DNA of 41,000 nucleotides from an uncultured Butyrivibrio sp. (lineage in GTDB: Bacteria > Bacillota > Clostridia > Lachnospirales > Lachnospiraceae), in contig NZ_CAMVPU010000035.1 in assembly GCF_947169445.1 (NCBI RefSeq), positions 1 to 41,000 of the forward strand. The letters run 5' to 3'. Positions 17,257-25,244 of this stretch are shown piece after piece. Both the position numbers and the translations under genes were made by a program. Each line of letters opens with the position of its first letter. Positions within the stretch are counted from its first letter, which is position 1. The notes below the pieces were generated by a model. That model saw nothing but the letters and a program-made list of their open reading frames with translations. It was not told where the DNA came from and searched no databases.

Positions 17257-18864
17257 ATGAATATAAGAAATTATGATGATGAAGTACAGTCTTTGAATGA
17301 GGAACTATTTGCAGCACGATCAACTATGTCTGCAAATTATACCAATATCTGCAACCGTCTTGTCAGAAAGGCTAAAGATCTTCAGGATAACAGTCTGCTT
17401 GGCTATGCATACTATTATCTCGCAGATGCCTACTATCTGCTTAGTACGGATTATCGAAAGTTCAACCAGAATCTCCTTAAGGCAATTGAATATCTTCAGA
17501 TAGATGGTGACTATGAGCATCTTGCAAGATGCTATAACCTTCTGGGAATCGATGCGCTTAATCATGGTAACTATGAGCTGGCACTGGATTTTTTCATGAA
17601 GGGAATACAGTACTGTGAGAAACTTCCTGATAGTGGGATTCCCGGGTTTATGGAATTTAATATAGGGCATATCTACTACAAATTTGGGGATGTCAAGGCT
17701 GCGCTTTCTAATGTAAGGTCCGCTTATAAGCATATTCGCCGTAACAGGACCGAGAGCTTATATTATAGAAATCTTTTCTACTGCTACTGCTTTGAGAGTA
17801 ATTGTTACATACAGCTTGAAAAGCCTGATTCTGTGCTAAAGTGTCTTGAGTCTATGGACAAGCTTTCAAGGGAAAGTGGATTTAACAAGGAATTATTAAA
17901 CGGTCTTCCAATCCTGGATACCAAGGCCAGAGCTTACTACTTTCTTGGTAAAAAAGAAGAGTTCGAGCACTATTCTGATCTGCTTATGGCCATGATTCGT
18001 GAAAACAAGTTTTCTTTGGATGATATGGAAGATGTTTTTGATACTGCCAGATTCTATATGCAAATCGGGCAAGGCGACATTGCTGCAGAGATAGCGCAGA
18101 TAACTGCCAGGTCCATGGGCGAGCTGAATATTGCTAATTTAAGGCTTGGACATGCCAGACTTCGCTGTGAGATATACGAAAAACTTAGAGACGAAGAAGA
18201 ACTATTCAGAGCCTACAGAGATTTTTATTTCTTTTCCAAAGAATTTGAGCGTGAAAAGATGGTGAACTATAAATTCTTTGCTGCCATGAGAGCCAAGATG
18301 GTCAGTGTGGAAAAGGAAAATGGCATTCTTTTGAAAAAAGCAGAGACGGATCAGCTCACAGGTCTTGGAAACAGATATGGCCTTAACGAATATGCGGAGC
18401 CTGTATTTGAAAAAGCCAGGATAAATCAGACACATATGGCTGTGGAACTTCTGGATGTGGATGATTTTAAGCAGTTCAATGATACGTATGGTCATTATGC
18501 CGGAGATAAGTGCCTTAAGACTATTGCAGAGGTTATTCTTGAGATGTGTCATAATGACAGCGCTATCCATGCCTTCAGATATGGCGGTGATGAATTTGTT
18601 ATTATCTACGACAATTTGTCCGATGAAAAGGTTTTGGAATATGCAAGCTTTTTGCGTTCAAGACTTAAAGAAAAAGATCCTGCAATAAGCATTTCACAGG
18701 GTATCAGAAATTCAGTACCTCAGGAGTCAACCAAGCTTTGGGATTATATGTATGCCGCTGACAATGCACTTTACGAAGTAAAGGGACATAAAAAGGGTGA
18801 GATAGCACTTATCCACAAGGCTGTAATTTCCCAGGAATCCCTAAGTGAAGCTCATCGCGGATAA
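17257..18864 (+). CDS. TPR-containing diguanylate cyclase (GGDEF)
   Basis: A 535-aa cytoplasmic protein predicted to make c-di-GMP from two GTP. The first 360 residues are helical repeats of TPR type (for example ARCYNLLGIDALNHGNYELALDFFMKGI and FNIGHIYYKFGDVKAALSNV), probably a ligand- or protein-binding sensor. A short coiled segment joins them to the GGDEF domain: TDQLTGLGNRYGL, LLDVDDFKQFNDTYGHYAGD, and intact RYGGDEF near residue 443. The RxxD product-inhibition site before GGDEF is missing, so feedback by c-di-GMP may be lost. The start is ATG 17257 with GGGGAAAAG upstream; a TTG at 17227 is less likely. It pairs functionally with the EAL protein at 221-2380. Confidence 0.9.
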   Translation: MNIRNYDDEVQSLNEELFAARSTMSANYTNICNRLVRKAKDLQDNSLLGYAYYYLADAYYLLSTDYRKFNQNLLKAIEYLQIDGDYEHLARCYNLLGIDALNHGNYELALDFFMKGIQYCEKLPDSGIPGFMEFNIGHIYYKFGDVKAALSNVRSAYKHIRRNRTESLYYRNLFYCYCFESNCYIQLEKPDSVLKCLESMDKLSRESGFNKELLNGLPILDTKARAYYFLGKKEEFEHYSDLLMAMIRENKFSLDDMEDVFDTARFYMQIGQGDIAAEIAQITARSMGELNIANLRLGHARLRCEIYEKLRDEEELFRAYRDFYFFSKEFEREKMVNYKFFAAMRAKMVSVEKENGILLKKAETDQLTGLGNRYGLNEYAEPVFEKARINQTHMAVELLDVDDFKQFNDTYGHYAGDKCLKTIAEVILEMCHNDSAIHAFRYGGDEFVIIYDNLSDEKVLEYASFLRSRLKEKDPAISISQGIRNSVPQESTKLWDYMYAADNALYEVKGHKKGEIALIHKAVISQESLSEAHRG

Positions 18865-18871
18865 AAACTGA

Positions 18872-18926
18872 ATCAAGTCCTTACAGAAATGCGCAGCTTA
18901 GTGCGCATTTCTGTATGAACAGTAAC
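18872..18926 (+). repeat. Palindromic 55-bp repeat, copy 1
   Basis: The core is a stem ACAGAAATGCGC (18883-18894), loop AGCTTA plus GT, GCGCATTTCTGT (18903-18914), flanked by ATCAAGTCC on the left and TGAACAGTAAC on the right. A near-identical copy lies inverted at 40946-40999, with only a few differences over 54 positions. It may act as the terminator for the GGDEF gene, though no T-run follows. The conserved flanks argue for a dispersed repeat family rather than two chance terminators. Confidence 0.85.
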
Positions 18927-18932
18927 AAAAAC

Positions 18933-18961
18933 TTGACATAAGTTTTTTTTGCTAATATAGT
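18933..18961 (+). promoter_or_regulatory. Promoter of valS T-box leader
   Basis: Consensus TTGACA (18933-18938), exactly 17 bases, and TATAGT (18956-18961). Transcription would start near 18968, giving a leader of about 345 bases. The -35 box begins seven bases after copy 1 of the palindromic repeat. Confidence 0.85.
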
Positions 18962-18967
18962 AATTGA

Positions 18968-19263
18968 TAATCATATTAATAAAGGTTATGAGAAAGAGGA
19001 GTACATATTATTTATAAGTCTAAAGAGAAAATGCCATTTGGTGAGAGGCATTGGCCGTGATAATATGGAAGGTAGCTTTTGAACCGGACACCCAGAACGG
19101 ATTATATCCATAAGTGTCCCCGCGTCATCTGCGTTATCGGATGAATGCATTCGGGCTTTTCCTGATGCATACTGAGGCGGATTTTTCCGTGAACTAAGGT
19201 GGTACCGCGTATATTTTTGATATTACGCCCTTAGCAGTCCATTTGGATTGCTAAGGGTTTTTC
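18968..19263 (+). ncRNA. T-box riboswitch, valine-specific
   Basis: A tRNA-sensing leader that lets transcription continue into valS when uncharged tRNA-Val accumulates. The T-box AAGGTGGTACCGCG lies at 19196-19209, and its UGGU can pair with an ACCA tRNA end. Stem I pairs CATATTAT (about 19004-19011) with ATAATATG (19060-19067), with AGTA of the S-turn on the 5' side and GAAGGTAGC on the 3' side, which places the specifier codon GTA (Val) at 19072-19074. An upper stem AATGCC/GGCATT and hairpins with GGACAC/GTGTCC arms follow. The terminator is CCCTTAGCA (19228-19236) with TGCTAAGGG (19249-19257) and TTTTT. Confidence 0.95.
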
Positions 19264-19313
19264 TAATTAATTAACCTTAGCAATCATCTATTGATTAAAA
19301 AAGGAGACAGATC

Positions 19314-21986
19314 ATGAAGAAAGAACTTGCAAAAACCTATGATCCAGCCAGCATTGAGAGCCGACTTTATGCTAACTGGGAAGAGAAAAAGTACTTCCAT
19401 GCTGAAGTTGATGAGACCAAGAAACCATTCACCATTGTGATTCCACCGCCAAACATTACAGGTAAGCTCCACATGGGACATGCTCTTGATAATACAATGC
19501 AGGATATCCTCATTCGTTTCAAGAGAATGCAGGGCTATAATGCACTTTGGCAGCCTGGAACAGACCATGCTTCTATCGCAACTGAGGTTAAGATCATCGA
19601 TACCCTCAAGGCAGAAGGCATTGATAAGAGAGACCTTGGCCGTGAGAAGTTCCTTGAGAGAGCCTGGGAATGGAAAAAAGAGTATGGTGGAACCATTATT
19701 TCACAGCTTAAAAAGCTTGGTTCTTCCTGCGACTGGGACAGAGAACGCTTCACAATGGATGAGGGCTGTAACGAAGCTGTTACAGAGGTCTTTTGCAAGA
19801 TGCATGAGAAAGGCTACATCTACAAGGGAAGCCGTATTGTAAACTGGTGTCCTGTATGTAAGACTTCCATTTCTGATGCGGAAGTTGAATATGAGGAGCA
19901 GGCAGGCCATTTGTGGCATATCAAATATCCTGTAATTAATGAGGATGGCACTGTTTCCAAGACAGACTTCATCGAGTTTGCAACTACACGTCCTGAGACT
20001 ATGCTGGGTGATACTGCAGTTGCTGTTAATCCTGATGATAACAGATATAAGAGCTTCAAGGGCAAGAAGGTTCTTTTACCTATAGTAAACAGAGAGCTTC
20101 CTATTGTTGAAGATTCTTACGTTGATATGGAATTTGGTACAGGTGTAGTTAAGATCACTCCTGGTCATGACCCTAACGACTTTGAAGTTGGTAAGCGTCA
20201 TAACCTTGAGGAAATCAATATCCTTAATGATGATGCTACTATCAATGCAAATGGCGGCAAGTTCGAGGGTATGGACAGATATGCCTGCAGAGAAGCCATT
20301 GTAAAAGAGCTTGATGAGATGGGACTTCTTGTTGAGATAGAGGACTATTCTCATAATGTAGGAACTCACGATCGTTGTCACACAACAGTTGAGCCTATGA
20401 TCAAGGCTCAGTGGTTCGTTAAGATGGATGAACTTATTAAGCCAGCTGTTAAAGCAGTTAAGGATGGCGAGATCAAGCTTATCCCACCTAGAATGGAAAA
20501 GACATACTTCAACTGGACAGATAATATCCGTGACTGGTGTATCTCAAGACAGCTCTGGTGGGGCCACAGAATTCCTGCTTACTACTGCGACGAGTGTGGT
20601 GAGACTATTGTTTCCAAGACTGCTCCAACAGTATGTCCTAAGTGCGGCAAGACTCACTTTACACAGGACCCTGATACCCTTGATACATGGTTTTCATCAG
20701 CACTTTGGCCATTTGAGACCCTTGGCTGGCCACATGACACCAAAGAGCTTAAGTACTTCTTCCCTACAGATGTGCTCGTAACCGGCTATGACATTATCTT
20801 CTTCTGGGTAATCAGAATGATATTCTCAAGCTACGAGAATATGGGAACTTATCCATTCCATACAGTTCTTTTCCACGGACTTGTAAGGGATTCCCAGGGA
20901 CGTAAGATGAGTAAATCCCTTGGAAACGGTATTGATCCTCTTGATATCATCGAGAACTATGGAGCAGACGCTCTTAGACTTACTCTTATTACAGGTAACG
21001 CACCAGGTAACGATATGCGTTTCTATAATGAAAGAGTTGAGAACAGCCGTAACTTTGCTAACAAGGTATGGAATGCTTCAAGATTTATCATGATGAACAT
21101 GGCAGAGGATGCTAAGAGTGCAATTCATCAGGAAATGCCAAATGGCCTCGAACCTGTTGATAAGTGGATCCTTTCTAAGCTCAATAACACAGTAAAAGAA
21201 GTTACTGAAAATATGGAACATTATGAGCTTGGAATTGCAGTTCAGAAGGTTTATGACTTTATCTGGGATGAGTTCTGCGACTGGTATATCGAGATGGTTA
21301 AGCCTCGTCTTTACAATTCAGATGATGCTACAAGCCACGAGGCAGCACTTTGGACACTTCAGACAGTTCTTTTAAATGCACTGAAGCTCTTACATCCATA
21401 TATGCCATTCATTACAGAGGAAATCTTCTGCACTATGCAGGACGAAGAGGAATCAATCATGATCTCAGAGTGGCCTGTATATAAGGAAGAGTGGAACTTC
21501 GCCAAGGAAGAGAAGGAAGTTGAGACAATTAAGGAAGCTGTACGCGGAATCCGTAATGTTCGTACTCAGATGAATGTTGCTCCTTCCCGCAAGGCTAAGG
21601 TATTTGTAGTAAGTGATAAGGAAGATGTACTTGATATCTTCAGAACAGGTAAGCTTTTCTTTGAATCACTTGCTTATGCTTCTGAATCAGTATGTCAGAA
21701 CAATAAGGAAGGAATTGCTGAGGATGCAGTTTCTGTAGTTCTTGCAGATGCATCAGTTTATATTCCATTCTCAGACCTTGTTGATCTGTCTGCAGAGATT
21801 GAAAGACTGTCCAAAGAGCAGAAGAAGCTTGAGGGAGAGCTTAAGAGATCTCAGAATATGCTTAGCAATGAGAAATTCCTTGCTAAGGCCCCTGCTGAGA
21901 AGATTGCTGAGGAAAAAGAGAAACAGCAGAAATATCAGCAGACCTACGACCAGATTACAGAAAGACTTGCGCAGCTGACTAAGTAA
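19314..21986 (+). CDS. valS: Valyl-tRNA synthetase
   Basis: Charges tRNA-Val. It is an 890-aa class I enzyme. The HIGH motif appears as PPNITGKLHMGHAL and the KMSKS motif is GRKMSKSLGNGIDPLDII. The editing domain has TTRPETMLGDTAVAV and GTGVVKITPGHDPNDFEV. A zinc-ribbon insertion has CDECGETI and CPKCGKTHF. The C-terminal 65 residues form the coiled-coil arm characteristic of ValRS (LSAEIERLSKEQKKLEGELK). The start ATG 19314 follows AAAGGAGAC. Regulation is by the T-box, and a terminator follows the stop. The assignment to Val rather than Ile or Leu rests on the coiled-coil arm, overall length and the GTA specifier. Confidence 0.97.
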   Translation: MKKELAKTYDPASIESRLYANWEEKKYFHAEVDETKKPFTIVIPPPNITGKLHMGHALDNTMQDILIRFKRMQGYNALWQPGTDHASIATEVKIIDTLKAEGIDKRDLGREKFLERAWEWKKEYGGTIISQLKKLGSSCDWDRERFTMDEGCNEAVTEVFCKMHEKGYIYKGSRIVNWCPVCKTSISDAEVEYEEQAGHLWHIKYPVINEDGTVSKTDFIEFATTRPETMLGDTAVAVNPDDNRYKSFKGKKVLLPIVNRELPIVEDSYVDMEFGTGVVKITPGHDPNDFEVGKRHNLEEINILNDDATINANGGKFEGMDRYACREAIVKELDEMGLLVEIEDYSHNVGTHDRCHTTVEPMIKAQWFVKMDELIKPAVKAVKDGEIKLIPPRMEKTYFNWTDNIRDWCISRQLWWGHRIPAYYCDECGETIVSKTAPTVCPKCGKTHFTQDPDTLDTWFSSALWPFETLGWPHDTKELKYFFPTDVLVTGYDIIFFWVIRMIFSSYENMGTYPFHTVLFHGLVRDSQGRKMSKSLGNGIDPLDIIENYGADALRLTLITGNAPGNDMRFYNERVENSRNFANKVWNASRFIMMNMAEDAKSAIHQEMPNGLEPVDKWILSKLNNTVKEVTENMEHYELGIAVQKVYDFIWDEFCDWYIEMVKPRLYNSDDATSHEAALWTLQTVLLNALKLLHPYMPFITEEIFCTMQDEEESIMISEWPVYKEEWNFAKEEKEVETIKEAVRGIRNVRTQMNVAPSRKAKVFVVSDKEDVLDIFRTGKLFFESLAYASESVCQNNKEGIAEDAVSVVLADASVYIPFSDLVDLSAEIERLSKEQKKLEGELKRSQNMLSNEKFLAKAPAEKIAEEKEKQQKYQQTYDQITERLAQLTK

Positions 21987-22003
21987 TGCAGTGAGCGAAA
22001 TTC

Positions 22004-22039
22004 GTTACTGGAACAAGCTGATAGTGAGTAAGCAGTAAC
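22004..22039. repeat. Inverted GTTACTG/CAGTAAC pair after valS
   Basis: GTTACTG (22004-22010) and CAGTAAC (22033-22039) are 7-base inverted copies. The same CAGTAAC ends the 55-bp palindromic repeat seen elsewhere in the window, so this could be a decayed relative. The middle part does not match. Confidence 0.3.
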
Positions 22040-22048
22040 AAATAAAAT

Positions 22049-22113
22049 GGTATACGTGGCCAGACCAATTGATGTGATTCATCAGATGTGTTCGGCCCAC
22101 GCATACCTTTTTT
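22049..22113 (+). terminator. Terminator of valS
   Basis: GGTATACGTGGCC (22049-22061) pairs with GGCCCACGCATACC (ending 22107) with one mismatch and one bulge, and six T follow. An inner TGATG/CATCA hairpin fills the loop. The long, branched stem is unusual but should terminate well. Confidence 0.8.
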
Positions 22114-22166
22114 ATGTCGGATCATGCGACGAAATTTACAAAGGATCTGCTGTATAAGACAAAACT

Positions 22167-23561
22167 ATGAATAAAGAATTACTCGATAAAGTAAATGCAT
22201 ATATAAATAAAGCAGAAAACGGGAATGCGTTGACGGTTTTTGAGTGTGAGGATTTCCTCAATTCGATTCCAAGCTTTACAGATAAGCATTCTATAGAAGA
22301 AACAAAAGCATTTCTTGATTATCTGGGAAAACCTGATGAGAATATGAAGATAATTCATGTGGCAGGAACCAATGGAAAGGGATCTGTCTGCAACTACATT
22401 TCTTCTGTACTTATTAAGGCCGGTTATCAGGTGGGGGTGTTTACTTCTCCTCATCTGGTAAAGATAACTGAAAGATTTCAGGTAAATGGAAAAATAGTCA
22501 GCGATGGTATTTTTACGGAAGTATTTGTGGAAACCTTAAGAAGACTGGATGAATACAGGAATGAAGATGGAAAAGAGAACTATTTTCCCACATACTTTGA
22601 ATTCCTGTTTTTTATGGCCATGATCCTGTACGATGTATATCCGGTTGATTATCTTGTGCTGGAGACCGGTCTTGGTGGAAGACTCGATGCAACTAATTCT
22701 GTTGCAAGGCCTGAAATTTCTATCATTACTGAAATCGGCTTTGACCACATGCAGTACCTGGGAAATACGATTGCCGAAATCGCCGGGGAAAAAGCCGGAA
22801 TTATCAAAAAAGACGTTCCGATCATCTTTTTTGATAAGAGGGAGGAAAGCACTCAGGTTATCAAAAAAAGAGCGCTGGAACTGGATACCAGAGCAATTTC
22901 CATAGAAAAGCGCAGTATTGATGATGTAAGGCTTGTCAGGGACGAATCCGGGAACAAATACATTGCTTTTTCGTATAATTCCTTATATGATAAATATGTT
23001 GACCTTAAACTGTCTACTGAGGCGCTTTATCAGGCGGAAAACGCTGCAATTGCAGTTACTGCGCTGGAAGTTTTGAAAAGTCAGGGCTGTGAGCTTTCCG
23101 AGCTTGATATAAGGGAAGGACTTCTGAGTGCCAAGTGGGAAGGAAGAATGGAAGAGATCCGTCCCGGGATTTATGTAGATGGTGCTCATAATATTGATGG
23201 AATCAGGGCTTTTTTGGAGAGCTGCAGTAATATGCCCTGCGATGGCAGGAAGATAATGCTGTTTGGTATCGTCAGTGATAAACAGTATCAGGAAATAGTT
23301 AAAGAGATACTGCTTAGCAAACAGTTCGACAGCATATATGTTGCTGTGCTTGAGACCAGCAGGTCAGTTATGGTTTCGGATCTTAAGGGAGCGTTTGAAG
23401 ATGCCAAGGAGGAACTTGGTATTATCGGAGTTCCGGTCAGGTATTATAGTAATGTCAGGGATGCGATCACAGACATTATCTGCAGCAGAAAGTCAGGAGA
23501 TCTGGTATTTGCAGCAGGGTCATTATATCTTGCAGGTCAGATAAAGGGCATGATTGCATAG
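22167..23561 (+). CDS. folC: Folylpolyglutamate synthase / dihydrofolate synthase
   Basis: Adds glutamate to folates, and in many bacteria also makes dihydrofolate from dihydropteroate. It has 464 aa. The Mur-ligase-like P-loop reads HVAGTNGKGSVCNY, followed by GVFTSPHLVKITERFQVNG, the LETGLGGRLDATN block, ITEIGFDHMQYLGNTIAEIAGEKAGIIK and the C-terminal WEGRMEEI and DGAHNIDGIRAF. All are FolC hallmarks. The ribosome site ahead of ATG 22167 is weak (AAAGGAT is about 20 bases away). It opens a run of same-strand genes that continues through the surface-acylation cluster; the following small gene begins 25 bases after its stop. Confidence 0.95.
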   Translation: MNKELLDKVNAYINKAENGNALTVFECEDFLNSIPSFTDKHSIEETKAFLDYLGKPDENMKIIHVAGTNGKGSVCNYISSVLIKAGYQVGVFTSPHLVKITERFQVNGKIVSDGIFTEVFVETLRRLDEYRNEDGKENYFPTYFEFLFFMAMILYDVYPVDYLVLETGLGGRLDATNSVARPEISIITEIGFDHMQYLGNTIAEIAGEKAGIIKKDVPIIFFDKREESTQVIKKRALELDTRAISIEKRSIDDVRLVRDESGNKYIAFSYNSLYDKYVDLKLSTEALYQAENAAIAVTALEVLKSQGCELSELDIREGLLSAKWEGRMEEIRPGIYVDGAHNIDGIRAFLESCSNMPCDGRKIMLFGIVSDKQYQEIVKEILLSKQFDSIYVAVLETSRSVMVSDLKGAFEDAKEELGIIGVPVRYYSNVRDAITDIICSRKSGDLVFAAGSLYLAGQIKGMIA

Positions 23562-23586
23562 CCTTTATATAGAGGGGATTAGATAC

Positions 23587-23751
23587 ATGATCAATTTTGA
23601 AGAAGAACTGAAAAAGTTCAAGCCGAGTCTTGAAATAGAAGATGCTGAGGACATTATTTACAATCAGGATCTTGATGATATGTCAGATGTACTGGTTAAG
23701 CTTTTGAAAGAAGCTAAGGGAGATTTTGATAATCAGAAAAGGACTAAATAA
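23587..23751 (+). CDS. Small acidic protein of unknown function, 54 aa
   Basis: A 54-residue acidic, helical protein beginning MINFEEELKKFKPSLEIEDAE and containing NQDLDDMSDVLVKLLKEAKGD. It has GAGGGG seven bases before ATG 23587 and stops two bases before the zinc-ribbon/TPR gene, so the two are probably translated together. I do not recognise a named family. The length, strong ribosome site and tight packing argue that it is real. It has no membrane segment, no Cys and no signal peptide. A partner or adaptor for the next protein is a reasonable guess, no more. Confidence 0.7.
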   Translation: MINFEEELKKFKPSLEIEDAEDIIYNQDLDDMSDVLVKLLKEAKGDFDNQKRTK

Positions 23752-23753
23752 CA

Positions 23754-25172
23754 ATGAAGTGTTATCGTTGTGGGGCTGAACTTGATAAAAGTGAGATTTG
23801 TCCTGGATGTGGGACAAATGTCCGTATATACAAGAAGACAATAAGTCTTTCCAATCGTTTTTATAATGAAGGTCTGGAAAAAGCCGGTGTCAGGGATATG
23901 ACTGGTGCAGTAAGTGCGCTTAGACAGAGCCTTAAGCTTGATAAGAACAATATCGACGCGAGAAATCTGCTGGGACTTGTCTACTACGAGACAGGAGAAG
24001 TGGTAGCTGCCCTTTCTGAGTGGGTTATCAGTAAGAACCTCAAGGCTGAGAATAACCTGGCTGACAAGTACATGGATTATGTGAGAAACAGTCCATCTCA
24101 GCTGGATACTATCAATCAGACTATAAAAAAGTTTAATATTGCACTGAACTACTGCCATCAGGATGGACTTGATCTGGCGGTTATTCAGCTTAAAAAGGTG
24201 CTTCAGCTTAATTCAGGTTTTGTTAAAGCACATCTTTTGCTTGCACTTCTATATCTGAATCAGGGAAATTGGGACAAGGCCAAGATCGAGTGCCAGAAGG
24301 CCCTTAAGCTTGATACTGGAAATGTTATGGCAAAGCGTTATCTCAAGGAAGCAGACAGTATGCTTCTTCCCGGAGAAAGCGGTAAGCTCGTATCAGACAT
24401 CGCATCTTCTGACAGTGACGATGTTATCAGATATAACAGTGGTAATGAGATGATCATTCAGCCTGTTAAGAAGTCTGCTATTACTCGTTCCGGTTCTATC
24501 TGGGGAATTGTACTTGGTGCAGTTCTTGGTGTGGCAGCTGCTTGTTTTTTGATACTTCCTCAGCGTATTCAGAGTATCAATAACAGCAATCAGAATAAGA
24601 TTGCCCAGATCAGTGAGGAATCGGATGCCAAATCTGCCAAGATCAACGACTATGAGCAGCAGATAAAGACACTTCAGAGTCAGATTGACGGACTTCAGAA
24701 CAAGGTTACTGATTATGAAGGCGTTGATAGTACTTCAGCAGCTATGAATAGCCTTATGGAGGCTACCAATATATATATTGAGGATTCTTCCAACACTGAG
24801 GCTATGGCGAAGGCTTTAGAGAATCTGGACCTTAATGCCATAAGCGATGATGTGTCTTCGGAATTTAAAACACTTTATGGTACACTTATGTCTCTGGTTG
24901 GAACACAGCTTGCAGATACTTATTACAGTACAGGATACGATGCCTATAAGGCTGAAAATTATGAGATTGCCATTGCTAATCTATCCAAGGCTTATCAGTA
25001 TGATAGTACCAATGTTAATACTATTTATTATCTGGCTAATTCATACTATGCAAGTGGAGACATCGATAATGCAAAGACTTCTTTTGACGCAGTTATTACC
25101 AACTTCCCTGATACTAAGAGTGCTGCAGCAGCTCAGACCAAGCTGGCAGAGATAAACAATTCGGGGAATTAA
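23754..25172 (+). CDS. Zinc-ribbon, TPR, membrane-anchored coiled-coil protein
   Basis: A 472-aa protein with a layered layout: an N-terminal zinc ribbon (CYRC at 3-6 and CPGC at 16-19); TPR repeats in the cytoplasm (about 33-200, such as ARNLLGLVYYETGEVVAALSEW and AHLLLALLYLNQGNWDKAKIEC); one membrane helix at about 249-268 (GIVLGAVLGVAAACFLIL); a coiled coil at about 275-323; and an outer TPR-like region (about 385-465, AYKAENYEIAIANLSKAYQY and YLANSYYASGDIDNAKTSF). The topology suggests a scaffold that joins cytoplasm and cell surface. It sits two bases after the 54-aa gene and just before the MBOAT gene. No enzyme motif is seen. Confidence 0.75.
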   Translation: MKCYRCGAELDKSEICPGCGTNVRIYKKTISLSNRFYNEGLEKAGVRDMTGAVSALRQSLKLDKNNIDARNLLGLVYYETGEVVAALSEWVISKNLKAENNLADKYMDYVRNSPSQLDTINQTIKKFNIALNYCHQDGLDLAVIQLKKVLQLNSGFVKAHLLLALLYLNQGNWDKAKIECQKALKLDTGNVMAKRYLKEADSMLLPGESGKLVSDIASSDSDDVIRYNSGNEMIIQPVKKSAITRSGSIWGIVLGAVLGVAAACFLILPQRIQSINNSNQNKIAQISEESDAKSAKINDYEQQIKTLQSQIDGLQNKVTDYEGVDSTSAAMNSLMEATNIYIEDSSNTEAMAKALENLDLNAISDDVSSEFKTLYGTLMSLVGTQLADTYYSTGYDAYKAENYEIAIANLSKAYQYDSTNVNTIYYLANSYYASGDIDNAKTSFDAVITNFPDTKSAAAAQTKLAEINNSGN

Positions 25173-25244
25173 TATGTGTTGCTATGCGCGGCTTCTATTG
25201 CTGAGAAGCTGAGAGTAGTAACATGCATAGGACTTATATTTATA

